A stretch of DNA of 64,000 nucleotides from Solenopsis invicta (taxonomy: Eukaryota; Arthropoda; Insecta; Hymenoptera; Formicidae): positions 24,942,501 to 25,006,500 of the forward strand of contig NC_052665.1 in the NCBI RefSeq assembly GCF_016802725.1, in the 5' to 3' direction. The position numbers and the translations under genes were made by a program. Shown one piece after another: positions 1 to 12,145 of the stretch. Numbering within the stretch: the first letter of the stretch is position 1; each line of letters starts with the position of its first letter. Under the pieces are notes generated by a model. It made no database searches. It was not told where the DNA came from and saw only the letters and a list, made by a program, of their open reading frames with translations.

Positions 1-198
1 TTATGTAGCATTCACTCATACATTTACTACATAGAGTAAAACAGTAGAACACGCTATTTAGACATTCTCGAGAAAATAATAAAATATTTCTAGCACCTAT
101 AGTAACATTACGGAAAAAAAATTATCTAGTTAGCCGCATAGCATGTGTAGAAAAACGTTGACTACTATGCTCGGGTTTCCAGATTCGATTCTTGAGAA

Positions 199-463
199 CA
201 AAAATATTTCTTTTTCATAAATTTTGTATTAAAAAAAATCAAGAAATTTAAAACTGCTCTTCTATTATTAATTAAATTAAAATTGAACACAACAGATATA
301 TAACAATTTAAACACTTAATTTGACGTTTTTAAAACAATCATTGTAAAATTTTATGACAAAAATATTTTCTATGTTCATAAAAGTACACATAAAAATTTT
401 AATTTAATAATAGAAGAGAATTTTTGAATTTCTTAATTCTTTTGAAAAATAACATTTTGTATT
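199..463. repeat. AT-rich foldback repeat
   Basis: Bases about 199-291 reappear inverted at about 395-463; the best block is an arm reading CTTCTATTATTAA against TTAATAATAGAAG. The loop between is about 100 bp. No target duplication was found. It looks like an old MITE-type hairpin. Apart from this, bases 1-812 show no gene. Confidence 0.5.
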
Positions 464-814
464 TGTTAAGTTACTATTGAGTAGTAAAGATATCTTGCGT
501 ATAAAAGAGTTTTATTATAAAGACACAGGCGTGAAAACGCCAAAACTTGTAGTAAAAACTAAAAACAGCAAAAGGTAGGATCTAGAGTATCGCATCAATC
601 TCGCCAACGTGCAATATCAACCTAACCGCCGCGTGATTGGTGGGTTAACTATCGATAAACTAGTCATTACTGCCGCAATAGATCGATGACTCCATGTTGG
701 ACGCGCCATATTCAACAGTATTAAACAGTTAAGAAAAATTTAAAAATTATAGATGTATAATGAACGAGACTAGAATGAACAGCATCTCGAGAAATCATAT
801 TGGCTTACGTAATA

Positions 815-2090
815 CCAGGTGTATGCATAAGTTTTTTCCGGTTTTACTAAGAAATGGTACTAGCAAAAAGTACGCAGCGTATTAATTTGACACATACATC
901 ATTTTGTTCGTCTGACATAGAACTACAAACACACACAAGTTGAGTCCGCCAAAAACTAGCGTCTTTGTTTTATTGTTCAGTGGTCATGTCGAGTTTTGTG
1001 CCTGAAACACAACATTTGCGGCACGCATTGCTTTTTTTATTTAATCAAAAGAAAAAGGCTGTTGAAAGTCATCGTTTGCTGGTAGAAACATATGGTAAAC
1101 ACGCTCCATCGATTAGAACATGTGAGACATGGTTTCGACAATTTAAAAATGGTGATTTCAATGTGAAAGACAGTGAGCGCTCTGGTAGACCACAAAAATG
1201 CGAAGACGAGCAATTGCAGGAATTATTGGATGACCCAACTCAAACTCAACGGCAATTAGCAGAAGCATTACATGTATCACAAGAAACAATTAGCAGACGT
1301 TTACGAGCAATGGGAAAGATCAATAAACTCGGTAAATGGGTCCCACACAATTTGAATGAACGTCAAATGGAAAAATCGCAAAGTCACTTGTGAAATGCTG
1401 CTTCAATGCCACAAAAGGAAATCATTTTTGTATCGAATTGTGACGGGTGACAAAAAATGAATTTATTTTGAAAACCCGAAGCGGAAAAAATCGTGGTTTT
1501 CACCTGGCGAAGCCAGTCCATCAACACCAAATCGCTTCGGCAAGAAGACTATGCTCTGTGTCTGGTGGGACCAGAGCGGTATTGTGTATTATGAACTCTT
1601 GAAGCCCGGCGAAACCGTTAATACACAACGCTATCGCCAACAAATGATTAATTTAAACCACGCATTAATCGAAAGACGACCGGAATGAGCCAGAAGACAT
1701 GGCAAAGTGATTTTGTTACACGACAATGCGCCGTCTCACACAGCAAAACCAGTGAAAGACACCTTAAAATCTCTTGGATGGGACATCCTTCCGCACCCGC
1801 CGTACTCCCCAGACCTGGCGCCATCTGACTATCACCTCTTCGCATCAAGGGGGCACGCGCTTGCAGAGCAGCACTTCAGCAATTTCGAGGAAGTTGGAAA
1901 ATGGCTCGACAAATGGTTTGCCGCAAAAGACAAGCAGTTTTTCTGGCATGGTATTCATAAATTACCTGAAAGATGGGCGAAATGTGTAGAAGCCAATGGC
2001 AAATATTTTGAATAAAAAAAAATTAATTTCCCTTGAAAAATACGTGTTTTTTTTACCAAAAAACTGGAAAAAACTTATGCATACACCTGG
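815..2090 (+). mobile_element. Mariner (cecropia-type), dead copy
   Basis: A 1,276-bp element bounded by TA on both sides (813-814 and 2091-2092). The inverted ends begin CCAGGTGTATGCATAAG and match over about 25 bp. It holds one transposase remnant on the plus strand. The protein text (MSSFVPETQHLRHALLF, WVPHNL, YSPDLAPSDYHLF) is that of cecropia-subfamily mariners of insects. It cannot encode its own transposase. Confidence 0.92.
986..2015 (+). pseudogene. Mariner transposase pseudogene
   Basis: The frame starts at the ATG at 986 (MSSFV) and shows the paired HTH region of mariner, including RTCETWFRQFKNGDF. Near 1374 an extra T in the segment expected to read MEKRK shifts the frame and ends it at 1393. 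In the continuing frame a Trp codon is TGA in GDKKW-IYF (about 1459), which also has Lys in place of Glu, and another Trp is TGA after RRPE (about 1686). The final open part (1707-2015) keeps HDNAPSHTAK and SPDLAPSDYHLF, so the second and third catalytic Asp are still visible. One frameshift and two stops make it non-functional. Confidence 0.9.
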
Positions 2091-2092
2091 TA

Positions 2093-3370
2093 CATTAAAA
2101 ATTTCAAAAAAAGCATTACAAAAATAATATTTAAAAATACAGCAAGACCCTTTTTCTCTTAACTTCCATATAATTTTGATGAAAGTGTTAGAATGTAAGT
2201 GCACATTTGCATCTATTAATGACATAATCTACAAAAACAATTTTATATACAATATATATCTGTACAAATTCCAACTTATTGTTTACTAATGAGGAATTAG
2301 TGAGTAAAAATGTTATTCTTAAATTACTTTATATTATTTTGTTAATCACAATCCACCATTGTAATCATTTATTTCTTTTATTATGGTAGAATAAATTGTA
2401 ACCTTTAAATTTAATCATTTTCGTTTAAATTTATTTCAACCACCTCTAATTCCCCGCTCCAATAAGATTGCACTTGGTCCAATCCCGCATAAAAATGATT
2501 AAATTCGTTTACGCAAAATAAGGACCACACGAATGCATGAGTTCGAATGAGAGTCATAGGCCGTCATTCTCGACACCTGACCTGCATTCTAGCTCACCTG
2601 ACGCATTCGACTCGTTGCACGCGCCCGGAAACATGTGTGCGCGAGATTAGGCTTGTTGCGTTCTTCCTACCTCACTCAGGTCATTTCCATAAGTTTCTAC
2701 TTGCAAGTCGACTCAAGAAATTTATTCGAGAACTCTGGACGTAACAGTTTTATAGAACAAGTTTCCTCTAAGGAGTTTTCTATAAATTAAGTTACCTCTC
2801 TCATTTTTTTCATAATTTTAAGAAAATAAACTACGTTCGTAATCGCATTTACAATGTCACAAGTTTGCAATTTAACAAATTTTTATTTATGTTATTATGT
2901 TACCATACAGGAGTTCTAAATAGTTAAAATAAAAAACATGTAAGATCTCTTCTTAATAGGTAATGCAAAAAATCTTGTATATAAAAAATAGATATGTAAT
3001 TGATATTAGTATTCTCAATTTATAGTAATATGATTTATGCAATCTTTTAAAAAGTTACGTTATAGTAAGAACTTGAATAAAAAGTTCAAATATATTTAAC
3101 GGTAAAAATAAATCTGGATCAGTAAGTAAAAAAATGTTTAACATATATTCTTTATCAATGAAAAATTTTAGTGTAATGTGATAATAATACGAGTTATAAA
3201 TACATGTCATTATAATATGTCAAGAACATATTATCTATGTATATTTATCATTCATTTTTTTATCACGTCACTCAAATTTTTCATGGAAAAATCCTATTGC
3301 TAATTAATGTAAATAAAAAATGTATGTAAAACAAATAAAATAAAACAAAGATTAAGACTCTTATAATTAA
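2093..3370. other. AT-rich spacer without recognised gene
   Basis: Mostly low-complexity AT-rich DNA. A somewhat GC-richer patch at 2520-2745 gives a 65-codon frame with no recognisable motif. I see no repeat structure or RNA gene. Confidence 0.5.
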
Positions 3371-3444
3371 ATTAAAATTAGAGAATAATGAGCTTAAAAG
3401 CCACGCAGAATGTCAGACGCAAATAAATAAATCAACGCATAACT

Positions 3445-3503
3445 CCAATGTCAGGCAAACGTTTCAACATTTAATGACGGTCTTCTTCAGTACAGATATT
3501 ACA
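3445..3503 (-). ncRNA. Hammerhead-like ribozyme motif (3' repeat copy)
   Basis: On the minus strand the repeat reads CTGAAGA (3490-3484), a short stem-like stretch, then GAAACG (about 3465-3460). CUGANGA and GAAA are the conserved core of hammerhead ribozymes, which are known in terminal repeats of Penelope-like elements. The stems were judged by eye only; activity is inference. Confidence 0.4.
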
Positions 3504-4377
3504 AGTCTATAAAACAAATTAATTGCACTAATTAAAATATGAATTTATCGAAATAAACAAATAAAAATCAAAAATAAAAAATAAAAACAAGTTACTAAAT
3601 AAGTAAAGATTGTGCAAAACCGCGGCGTACATCTTATTTCAACGTCTTAGCATAACATTATAAAAAAACCTCACATAGCGTGTGCAGAGACAAGAGTTTC
3701 GTAAAACCACATAGATTGATTGCTAACAAATAAATAAATAAATAAGAAAATGATATTAAAATGATGACTTTAAAACTTGTGACAGACAACAATACAAATT
3801 AAATAGATAAAAAAAGAGAATAAACAGAAAATAAATAAAAAAATAAATAAATAAAAATAAATATGAAAGCTGTACAAGTCATTAGATATAAAATTGTAAA
3901 AAAACGCATTATAAAAATTATGCAAATTCAAAAAAAGAAAAAAGAAAATAAAACAAAGCCAAAATTATATACAAAATACCTCTAAGCATCAAAACTCGTG
4001 TCACAGCTTTGAGATGGGATGTTACATCTTGGTGAGAATAGATACAACTAATAAGGACCAAAACGAGATAGCCTCGGTGGCCCGAACAAAAGGAATAGAA
4101 AGAGAAGGGGTGACGAACTTAAGAAGGGGGAATATGATCCAAGATAGAAAGATACGCATCCGAAAGAAGTTCGGTATCGCTTTGTTTATTGAGTCCATTG
4201 ATTTTTGATGTGTAACATCTCGGATATAGATCTTTTAACATAAGATGGCTCTTTGTCTAAAATTTCCACGTTCTCCCACTCAAATTCATGATTTTCTCCA
4301 ATGCAATGTAACGAAATAATTAAAAGAAAACTGGCTTTCCTGATATCTGCTTTATGTTCGCTAACTCTTGTTTTTAA

Positions 4378-5360
4378 CCCTTAAACACACCGATCCTGTA
4401 AAATACGAAAACACATTTTTGGGTCTGGGAGACTTTTTCAACTTTGAGAAGCTACGACTTTGATTACAATCCATATTTTTCTACGATTTTTTTTTTTAAC
4501 AAAAGTTTAAAATCTCAGGAGTGTAACTGCACAATCGGCATTGCCAAAAAATAATTTATTGTGAAGTTATAAAAGAAAAACCATTAAGTAAAAATGAAAT
4601 TGGTCAAAAATCCACATTTTCTTTAAAAAATCATATCTTTGCAACAAAAAACGTTTAAGGACTTTCAAATACGACGTTTTAAAGCTAAAAAGTCACACTT
4701 TCAAAATAAAATTTAGCAAAGTCATTCCTTTTAAAAAGTATAATTATGTAACATGGAGAATATGAGGTATTTTTGGGCATCTAAAAATCCGCTTTAAAAA
4801 AAAAATCATATGTTTGCAATAAAAAACTTTGAAGAACTTTGCAATACGGCGTTTTAAAGCTAAAGATTCATACTTTCAAAAAAAAAAAAAAAAAAAATTA
4901 TATTATTGTCAATTCTATTAAAAAATGTACTTATGTAACAAGGCAAATATGAGGTATTTTTTATTAAATCGTGTTTAAAATTGAAAATTGATGTGTTTTA
5001 TGATATATTTCGGAAAAACTCTTTTTTCTACAGCATTTTATAGTATTTTAACTTTAGACAGAGTATATGCGAGTAACATCCGCAAATCGACCTGTTCAAA
5101 CGTATTTTGTCCAGCTTTTTTATGTAAAATACAAAAAAAGTTTCACTTACACATTATATGGGTTGCATTGACCCTAACAAAATTTTCCTGCCGTTCAAAT
5201 TCTAGTTAAACAAAAAAGTTGATCAACCATATCAATCGAAAAAGGAGATTTCAAACTTTTTTTACGTCTTAGTCCAAACCTCCTATCTCATTCCGTTCTC
5301 ACATAGCAAGCGTTCAAAACTTCATATGGGGTCTCTCAGACCCACTTACGTGTTTAAGGG
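4378..5360. mobile_element. TTAA-flanked piggyBac-type non-autonomous element
   Basis: 983 bp between TTAA at 4374-4377 and TTAA at 5361-5364, with ends CCCTTAAACAC on both sides. Both ends carry a subterminal GGGTCTG(G/A)GAGAC. No transposase frame is present. The interior contains a diverged direct duplication: about 4605-4770 resembles about 4785-4945 (shared CGTTTTAAAGCTAAA and GAATATGAGGTATTTTT-like blocks). TTAA duplication with CCC ends is the piggyBac signature. The insertion splits the GIY-YIG coding region of the Penelope-like element, so it is younger than that element. Confidence 0.8.
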
Positions 5361-5847
5361 TTAATTGGCGTTTCGTTTGTCTGGCCTTACAATTAATTTT
5401 ATAGACCACGTCATTACAAGAAAGACGCTCTATATGGTCTTTGCCCGTAGTTATAAATTTATTCAATTTAGAAGGGATCGTGAACGCAACACTGCAGTCA
5501 AACTTACATAAGACGAAAATTTCTCTGATACCGACTTAATGTAAGGGATCGTAAAAAATCTTCTCACACGTTTATCAGCAGGTGTCATCTTTATAAAAAA
5601 GGTGTTTGAGTCTGAAATTTATCATGGAGAAAATAAAATTTAAAGAATAATTATTTTCCAATAAAATATTAACTAAAATTATGAAGTTCTTACAATGAAA
5701 TTGAGAATGTGATAATAACAATAATTTGTCAACCATACCAAAAATAACACCCTTTTTATGACACAGGGGATGGTGTGAGAAAAATTTAAGTATCTTTCTG
5801 AAAAAGTTGATTTGCGATATTTATCGAAAATAATCTTATTATTCACC

Positions 5848-6466
5848 TGTTGTGTCCCGGTGATAGCTCCAGGCACGTCGGTAGGTATATCGGGATGTTT
5901 TCGGCGCCTTAGGAGTTAGGACTCGTAGGAAGGGCCGCTCGGTAATCGAAGATAAAACACTTGATTGTTCCAACGTTAAGATAATGTATTTTCTTCCGTA
6001 TTGCTCTCGTTACACTTGTAGTATGATTATATATGTCGCTCGTTCGCTTGCTTTTCCCGGACGGTCCGGTATATATAGGTTGGCTGTTATCTCCGGATTG
6101 GGTTACAAGCTCGACGTGTAAGTCACGCACGGCGAGTAACACCACGGACACCTGTTCGTCAAACTCTCCCGTCGCTTTCCGATTTTGTCGCGATATTTAT
6201 GCGGAAATTCGTCGTTTGGTTCAGCCAATCGTATTCTTGCGGCATGCAGCTCCCACGCTTGGCCAAAATCCGAATACCGGAAAACGACTCAGCATTAGCT
6301 GGCGCAGGGCGATGATGTTGCGGACCGGAAGCCCAACAGATCATCAACGTCTTTCAATATTTCTTGCGTATGCGGAATTCGAGTCCGCTACGCGTATGCA
6401 TAGCAATAAGAATCTTAATTTCCTGTTGCTATGCGTGTAATTATCGTAGTTGTACAGAGTACAACA
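5848..6466 (-). mobile_element. Solo LTR, 619 bp
   Basis: On the minus strand it begins TGTTGTACTCTG (6466) and ends GGGACACAACA (5848), so it has TGTTGT...ACAACA ends. It is flanked by the 4-bp direct repeat CACC (5844-5847 and 6467-6470). It sits exactly where the Penelope RT frame breaks: removing it plus one repeat joins MLVKV to NNKIIFDKY in frame. It is more GC-rich than its surroundings. The internal region of the retrotransposon is absent, so it is a recombination product. The short open frames inside it are not genes. Confidence 0.75.
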
Positions 6467-6689
6467 CACCTTTACAAGCATAACATCAAGAAAACTGATT
6501 TTTCCCTCGATCTCTCTCTCCATAGTAAATTGTAAACGGTCATACATGGAATTAAACGTGTCAAGGATGCCCGATAAGGAGTTAGCCGGGGCTGCTAATA
6601 TAATGTCGTCTACATAACTACAGTAAAAAGATAAATGAAAAAAAAATGAAGTTTTAACGCCTTGCATTCCAAATTGTTTTATAGACTTG

Positions 6690-6750
6690 TAATATCTGTA
6701 TTAAAGAAGATCATTAAAGGTCGAAACGTTTTCCTGACATTGGAGTTATG
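6690..6750 (+). ncRNA. Hammerhead-like ribozyme motif (5' repeat copy), eroded
   Basis: The inverted partner of the motif at 3445-3503. It keeps AAGAAGATC, GGTC and GAAACG, but the CTGAAGA box is altered (CTGTATTAAAGAAGA). It therefore looks mutated in this copy. Being antisense to the RT gene, it fits an inverted terminal repeat. Confidence 0.3.
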
Positions 6751-6951
6751 CGTTAATTTATTTATTTTTGCATCTGACATCCTGCGTGGCTCTTGAGCTC
6801 ATTATTCTTTAATTTTAATATGTAAAACAGTTTTTTTATTTACTAATCTAGATTTATGTTTCTTGTCAAATATATCTGAATTCCTCATTTACTTATTAGA
6901 TAATCATATTTAAAACTGCATAAATCACATATTACTTCAAAGTGAGAAGAC

Positions 6952-7422
6952 CAGTGCTCGGAGTTAGTTGCTCATTTCGAGCCGATTCCTGAAGAGTGGC
7001 CCACTATTCCCCCACTACCGTTTGCCGCTTGACGTTCGAGCCGACGATCACGCGGCTGGCGCTCTGCATCAGGAGCGTCTCTGAGTGAAAAATACGCTGG
7101 TAGCGTACTATTTGAGTAATTTGTCATAAAAAATTTTCCTTTTTACATAATTTTTATAAATAAAAATTTCTATTATTTACATATATATTTTTTGTAAAAA
7201 TATAAATGATAATAATATACGATAATTAGAATTAAGATAAGTTTTTACAACAAATTTTTCGAATGGTACGCTACTAGCGTATTTTTTACTCAGAGACGCT
7301 CCTGATGCAGAGCGCCTGCCGCGTGATCGCCGACTCGACAGTCGAGCGGCGAGCGGCAGTGGGGGGACAGTGGGCGTCGCTTCAAGAATCGGCTCGAAAT
7401 GAGCAACTAACTCCGAGCACTG
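6952..7422. mobile_element. Foldback element with about 165-bp arms
   Basis: The arm at 6952-7117 (starting CAGTGCTCGGAGTTAGTTG) recurs inverted at about 7262-7422 around an AT-rich loop of about 145 bp. The arms are GC-rich and about 90 percent alike by eye. No coding frame exists. A target duplication was not resolved. Confidence 0.75.
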
Positions 7423-8238
7423 CTTTAGACTAATATCAATTAAACATCTATTACTTATATAACAATAGTCTTATGCACATAAAAAGTTTTACATATTTTT
7501 TAGTTTTAATTTTATTTATGTAGAACTCTTGTATGCTAACATAATATAAATAAAAATCTATTAAATTAAAAACCTAATGTAACATTGTAAATGCAACTAT
7601 AAACGTAATTCAATCTATTTTCAATTTAAAAAAAATTAGGAAGAGACAACAATCCAAAAATTATTTTATAAAACATCTTTATTAAGTATTTTTGATGTAT
7701 ATATAGTGAAACATTTATATACTCTCTAATATGAGTAATAAGAAAGTAAATGGAATCAGTGTATTATTCACTGACAGACAGTAGTCTAGCTATTTTCAAT
7801 GATATACTTAAGACTATTTTATTTCACATTCCATTGAATATATCACTACATACTTATAACTATTTTATTCATTGTTAGTAACGTATGTACTGTTTTTCAG
7901 TGACAATATACTGATTCAGTCAGAGTACCCTCTTCAATAAAAATCTGAAAAATAGTGAATAGTCACTGATGACACAGTTATAAGTATAGCACTGTAAATC
8001 AGTAAAATTTCAGTGATTCAGGTTGAGAAAGTAGATATTATAATGCAAAGAACTGTGTTTCAAAATTCACTGAAAATTCAGTACTGAAAATCTATAGTAT
8101 ACGTAACGTTTACAGTATACGGAACTATAAATTTTTAGTAGCAGTGTATATCAGAAGGCCAAAGAGTTCAAGCCAGCCGAAGCAAGTAACCCGCTCGCCA
8201 AGTTAAATTCGTTTAACAGGAAATCTAACCTAATAGGC
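7423..8238. other. AT-rich spacer with an eroded hairpin fragment
   Basis: No gene seen. About 7740-8060 has many CACTGA/TCAGTG motifs in both directions, possibly an old hairpin. From about 8067 to 8155 the text TCAGTACTGAAAATCTATAG matches the MITE family found intact at 27366-27464, so this is a worn relative. Confidence 0.45.
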
Positions 8239-9550
8239 TGCGTTCGGAAATACTATTCGTGAGTGTGTTTCGGTGATTTCACAAGGAGATGCTACGAATT
8301 GTAAAACACAAAATCAGATAAGCCTTGGTTTATTCGAAAGGAGGGATTGAGGGTATAAAGTGTCAGAGCGTTTGAGTGCATGGGCCTTTGTTTCAGAGAA
8401 ATTTGCATGTGAAGTTTGGCATTCGCCGCGCGGTGCGTTAAGTATTATTGCGCGGTAGGTAGGTTAAAGCGTGAAGCGCAGTGGCTGAGGAGACTATGTG
8501 CGCGCCTTCTATTTTGTTCTCGACAACCGTGTGTGTTTAAAACCTCTCAGTGCCAATTTTTTTTTTTTTCAATAATAGCTACATTTATAAATTGTAATTA
8601 ATTTTTATTATTTTTAGCAAGATATTAATAGTTCTATATTATTTGTTATATGTAACAAAATATAATAATCAGAAAGTTTGTATATTTATTCAAGTTTATT
8701 TATTTTCATTCATTATATAATTCTGATATTGCTGTATATTGTTCTGATATTATTGTTGGCAGAGAAAGAACAGAATTAAATACGCGATATGATGCAATCA
8801 AAATTCAATCGTTAACACACTATTTATTATCTGCGCCACAATTTAAAAATATGCTACAATTTGCTTGGTACGCGTCAAAGTTACCATAAAAGCAAAATTT
8901 TTAGTAATGTGAATCAATTATGTTTTCCTGTAAACTTACATAATATTAAATATTCTTAGAATACGTTATTCTTTTATACAATGTTCATGGTGTACACTGT
9001 ATCACTTTGTGTTTCCAATGCTTTTACGTAAATTTTCACTTATAACATTGTACAGCAATGTCAGAATTGTATAATAAATAAATAAATAAATTTAAATAAA
9101 TATGCAAATTTTCTGATTATTACATTTTGTTACATATAACAAATAATATAAAACAATTAATATCTTACTAAGAATAATAAAAATTAATTACAATTAATAA
9201 ATGTAACTGTTACTAAAAAAAAATTGGCACTGCGAGGTTCCAAACACGCGACCGCCGAGGACAAAATAGAAGGCGCGCACCTAGTCTCCTCAGCCACCGC
9301 GCTTCACGCTTTAACCTACCGCGCAATAGTACTTAGAGCGCGGCAAATGCCAAATTTCACATGCAAATTTCTCTGAAATAAAGGCTCATGCATTCAAACG
9401 CTCTGACACTTTTTATACTCTTAATCTCCCCTTTCAAATAAACTAAAGCTCATCTGATTCCGTGTTTTACAATTCGTAGCATCTCCTTGCCAGAGGAGAA
9501 GTAGTGGGGATATAGTGTGCCCTCGTGTATTGCGTATTTCCAAACGCTAC
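8239..9550. mobile_element. Large foldback element, about 450-bp arms
   Basis: The segment 8280-8735 recurs inverted at about 9050-9492, including GGAGATGCTACGAATTG, a GC-rich block at 8410-8540 and the AT-rich inner part. The outer end reads GGCTGCGTTCGGAAATAC at 8239 and its approximate mirror is GTATTTCCAAACGC at about 9534. A second mirrored end, GTATTTCCAAACGCAGCC, lies at 11260-11278, beyond the mariner, so the element may have been larger or there may be two related ends. No coding frame is supported. Confidence 0.7.
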
Positions 9551-9749
9551 CCTGTGTATCAGTATGTAAATATCAAGGATTGGGTAAGTTAATAAATTCT
9601 TTTAACTATATTAAATTAAAGTTGATGGCACATAAAATTAATTTAATTACGTTAAAAGTTATATGAATAAAAAATTAACTCAGTTAAAGTTTCATTAAGA
9701 TTAAATTAAGTTAAAATATAAGTTAATTTTAAAAATCATTATTTATATA

Positions 9750-11036
9750 TTAGGAGTACAAATTGAAAACCGCCGTTTTTTGCCAAAATATGAGGATTGA
9801 TTGTTGAAAAATGGTTACATACTTATTCTTGAAAGTATTGTCGATCGCTGGCCACTACTTTCTCCCACCTTTCGGGCAGCATACGAATCCCGCGTCGAAA
9901 AAACTGCTTGTCTTTTGCGGCGATCCACGAATCGACCCAGTTTTTGGCCTCTTCGTAATAATGGAGGTGCTGCTCAGCCAGGCCATGCGCCATTGATCGG
10001 AACAAGTGGTACTCTGAAGGGGCGATGTCAGGTCAGGAGAATACGGCGGATGAGGTAAGACGTCCCATTTCAATGTTTCCAGATAGGTTTTAACGACCTG
10101 AGCAACATGTGGCCGAGCGTTGTCGTGCAACAACATCACTTTTTCGTGTCTTTGCTCGTATTGTGGCCGTTTTTCCTGCAATGCTCGGCTCAAACGCATT
10201 AGTTGTGTTCGGTAGCGAGCTCCTGTGATGGTTTCACCCGGTTGCAACAGCTCATAATAAATCACGCCGAGCTGGTCCCACCAAATACACAGCATGAGCT
10301 TCGAGCCATGGATGTTTGGCTTGGCCGTCGATGTTGATGCATGGCCGCGGTAGCCCCACGATTTTTTTCGCTTTGGATTATCATAATGGATCCACTTTTC
10401 ATCGCCGGTTACAATACGATGCAGAAAACCCTTCCGTTTTTGCCGTTGGAGCAGCTGTTCGCACGCGAAAAAACGCCGTTCGACGTCTCTCGGCTTTAAT
10501 TCGTATGGCACCCAGTGTCCATGCTTTTGGATCATTCCCATGATTTTCAAACGATGTGAAATAGCTTGTTGAGTCACGCCCAATGAATCTGCAAGCTCCT
10601 GTTGCGTTTGAGATGAATCTTCATTCAGTAATGTTTCCAATTGTGCGTCTTCAAACTTTTTCACCTGTCCGGGACGCTCCTTGCCTTCTACGCCGAAATC
10701 ACCACTTTTGAAGCGTTGGAACCATTCTCGACACGTTTTTTCACTAATGGAAGCCTCACCATAAGTTTTTACAATCATTCGACGCGCCTCAGCCGCAGAT
10801 TTTTTCGAATTGAAGGCAAAAAGCAAAACTTCCCGCAAATGACGCTTATTGGGCACAAATTTCGACATTTTCGATCACAAAAAAAAAACGCCGATAAAAA
10901 TTCACAACTGCAATGATAAGGAATTGTTGCCAGATGCCCAACCTTACATTTAAAATTTTTGATCTAACGTTTGGCGCCAGCATTTACCGCTGGCGCCATC
11001 TACTGGAAAACGGCGGTTTTCAATTTGTACTCCTAA
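9750..11036 (-). mobile_element. Mariner family 2, copy with broken transposase
   Basis: 1,287 bp between TA at 9748-9749 and 11037-11038. Both ends read TTAGGAGTACAAATTG followed by AAAACCGCCG. Almost identical to the element at 18883-20165 but in opposite orientation and with a damaged gene. It lies in AT-rich DNA inside a larger foldback context. Confidence 0.93.
9823..10868 (-). pseudogene. Mariner DD34D transposase, frameshifted
   Basis: From the ATG at 10868 the frame is intact through the HTH region, TGDEKW (first catalytic Asp) and HDNARPH (second). At about 10030 a 5-bp tandem duplication of CTGAC shifts the frame just after YSPD. Beyond it, in the old frame, the codon for the third catalytic Asp (SDYHLF in the sister copy) reads GAG, giving SEYHLF. 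The rest (MAHGLAEQHLHYYEEAKNW, then RQYFQE) is open to 9823. Two lesions therefore fall within about 20 bp of the active-site Asp. The rest differs from the intact copy at only a few positions, so it is young. Confidence 0.9.
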
Positions 11037-11139
11037 TATTAAAAAAAATTCGTCATTGTTAAAGTAATTATTAAATGATAATAAGAACGTCATTTTTAAA
11101 TAGTAAACACACCGGCACACACCGACTCCACTTGCTTTT

Positions 11140-11480
11140 TCATTGGGTAATTTAATGGCACACAGTGTGCCTCTCTCGACGTTTTCCGAACGGTCTCACC
11201 AGAATACACACCGAGACACCGTATTTTCCGAACGAGTGTGTATTAATGGCACATCAGTGTGTATTTCCAAACGCAGCCATAATCGGTTAGCTCAAATTCA
11301 AACCAATCCGTCGATAAACAGATCGATTGCTTCGTCCGACTTGAACACTATCATCTGTCAATACAGGGCAATTAATTTTCTGCTTTCTTTTGCTGCGATC
11401 AGCTGTGATATCCTGACTTCGGACGTACAATGTATGCTCACAAATTACTGCAGACAAAAATCTTTTATATTAGACTTCTA
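11140..11480. repeat. Tandem-like end motifs of a foldback family
   Basis: The stretch 11157-11278 repeats a block related to GTGTGTATT-TCCGAACG several times and ends GTATTTCCAAACGCAGCC, the mirror of the end at 8239. The open frame running through it has no recognisable motif. The remaining bases to 11480 hold nothing I recognise. Confidence 0.4.
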
Positions 11481-12145
11481 ACAAGTAACACTATCCAAAT
11501 GTAAATCGCCGATTTTGATAATTTTTGAATATGTTTTAGCAGACGTAAAAATAAGTTATACGTATCTTTTTTTATCGGCGGAAAACCATATTTACACCCC
11601 TTTGAATTTATGGGTATCGATTTAATTGTTTTGTATATAAGAATTTAATATTTTCGGCCCGAACCAGATAAAATAGTTGCATCATCAAGAGATATGAAAA
11701 ATGAAAAAATTTCGACTCGGTTCGATCATTTTTAGGGGGTAAACCACCCCCTGTATTTGAAACAAAAATTTTAAAAATGCCCAGATAATTGCAAATTTTA
11801 TTCAGAACTTTTGAAAAAGATATATGTTACACACGCATCCAAAACAAAAGTAAGACTGTTTGAGGATTTAAGGGTAATCACCCTTTTATCGAATTTCTTA
11901 CGTAACATTTAAATTTATCCCGAAATAATGGTAAACAGTTTCATTTATCGTCAAATTAATTAATATATACAAGGATCTTATTTTTTTTGTTTTTTTGTTT
12001 TTTTTTTGTTTATTGTTTTGTAATTTTTTGTGTTTTTATTTGTATGTTGTTTTTTAATTTTTATATTTGTATTTTAACAATTTTAAAGAAACTTAAATTA
12101 ATTAAATGTTACATTATAACTTACTTTAGTAATATTAATTAATGG

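Larger units (their letters stand above)
4119..6667 (-). pseudogene. Penelope-like reverse transcriptase/GIY-YIG pseudogene
   Basis: Reading from 6667 down: SYVDDIILAAP (RT palm catalytic YVDD), then RLQFTMERE and KISFLDVMLVKV up to 6467. The frame resumes at 5847, after the solo LTR, with NNKIIFDKYRKSTF and ERYLNF, standard RT text of this family. A frameshift lies near 5700, but FHCKNF is readable. The linker LNKFITTGKDHIERL and VVYKINCK follow at about 5470-5400. QTKRQL (to 5365) continues with KTRVSEHKADIRK (from 4373) on the other side of the TTAA element, matching the GIY-YIG domain. The C-terminus includes HEFEWENVEILDKEPSYVKRS, and a stop lies near 4119. Stops at about 5550 confirm it is dead. 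Confidence 0.8.
3371..6819 (-). mobile_element. Penelope-like element, 5'-truncated, with two insertions
   Basis: About 150 bp at 3371-3520 recurs inverted at 6671-6819, framing a minus-strand reverse transcriptase (YVDDI motif) followed by a GIY-YIG-type endonuclease. This domain order is that of Penelope-like elements. The RT begins just before YVDD, so the N-terminal half is missing and the terminal repeat abuts the truncation. Two younger elements lie inside: a TTAA-flanked element (4378-5360) and a solo LTR (5848-6466). Setting these aside leaves about 1.8 kb. Inverted arrangement of terminal repeats is known in this family. Confidence 0.8.

Noticed and set aside
6033..6440. 135-codon plus-strand frame as a gene
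   Set aside because: It lies wholly within the solo LTR bounded by CACC duplications and shows no domain.
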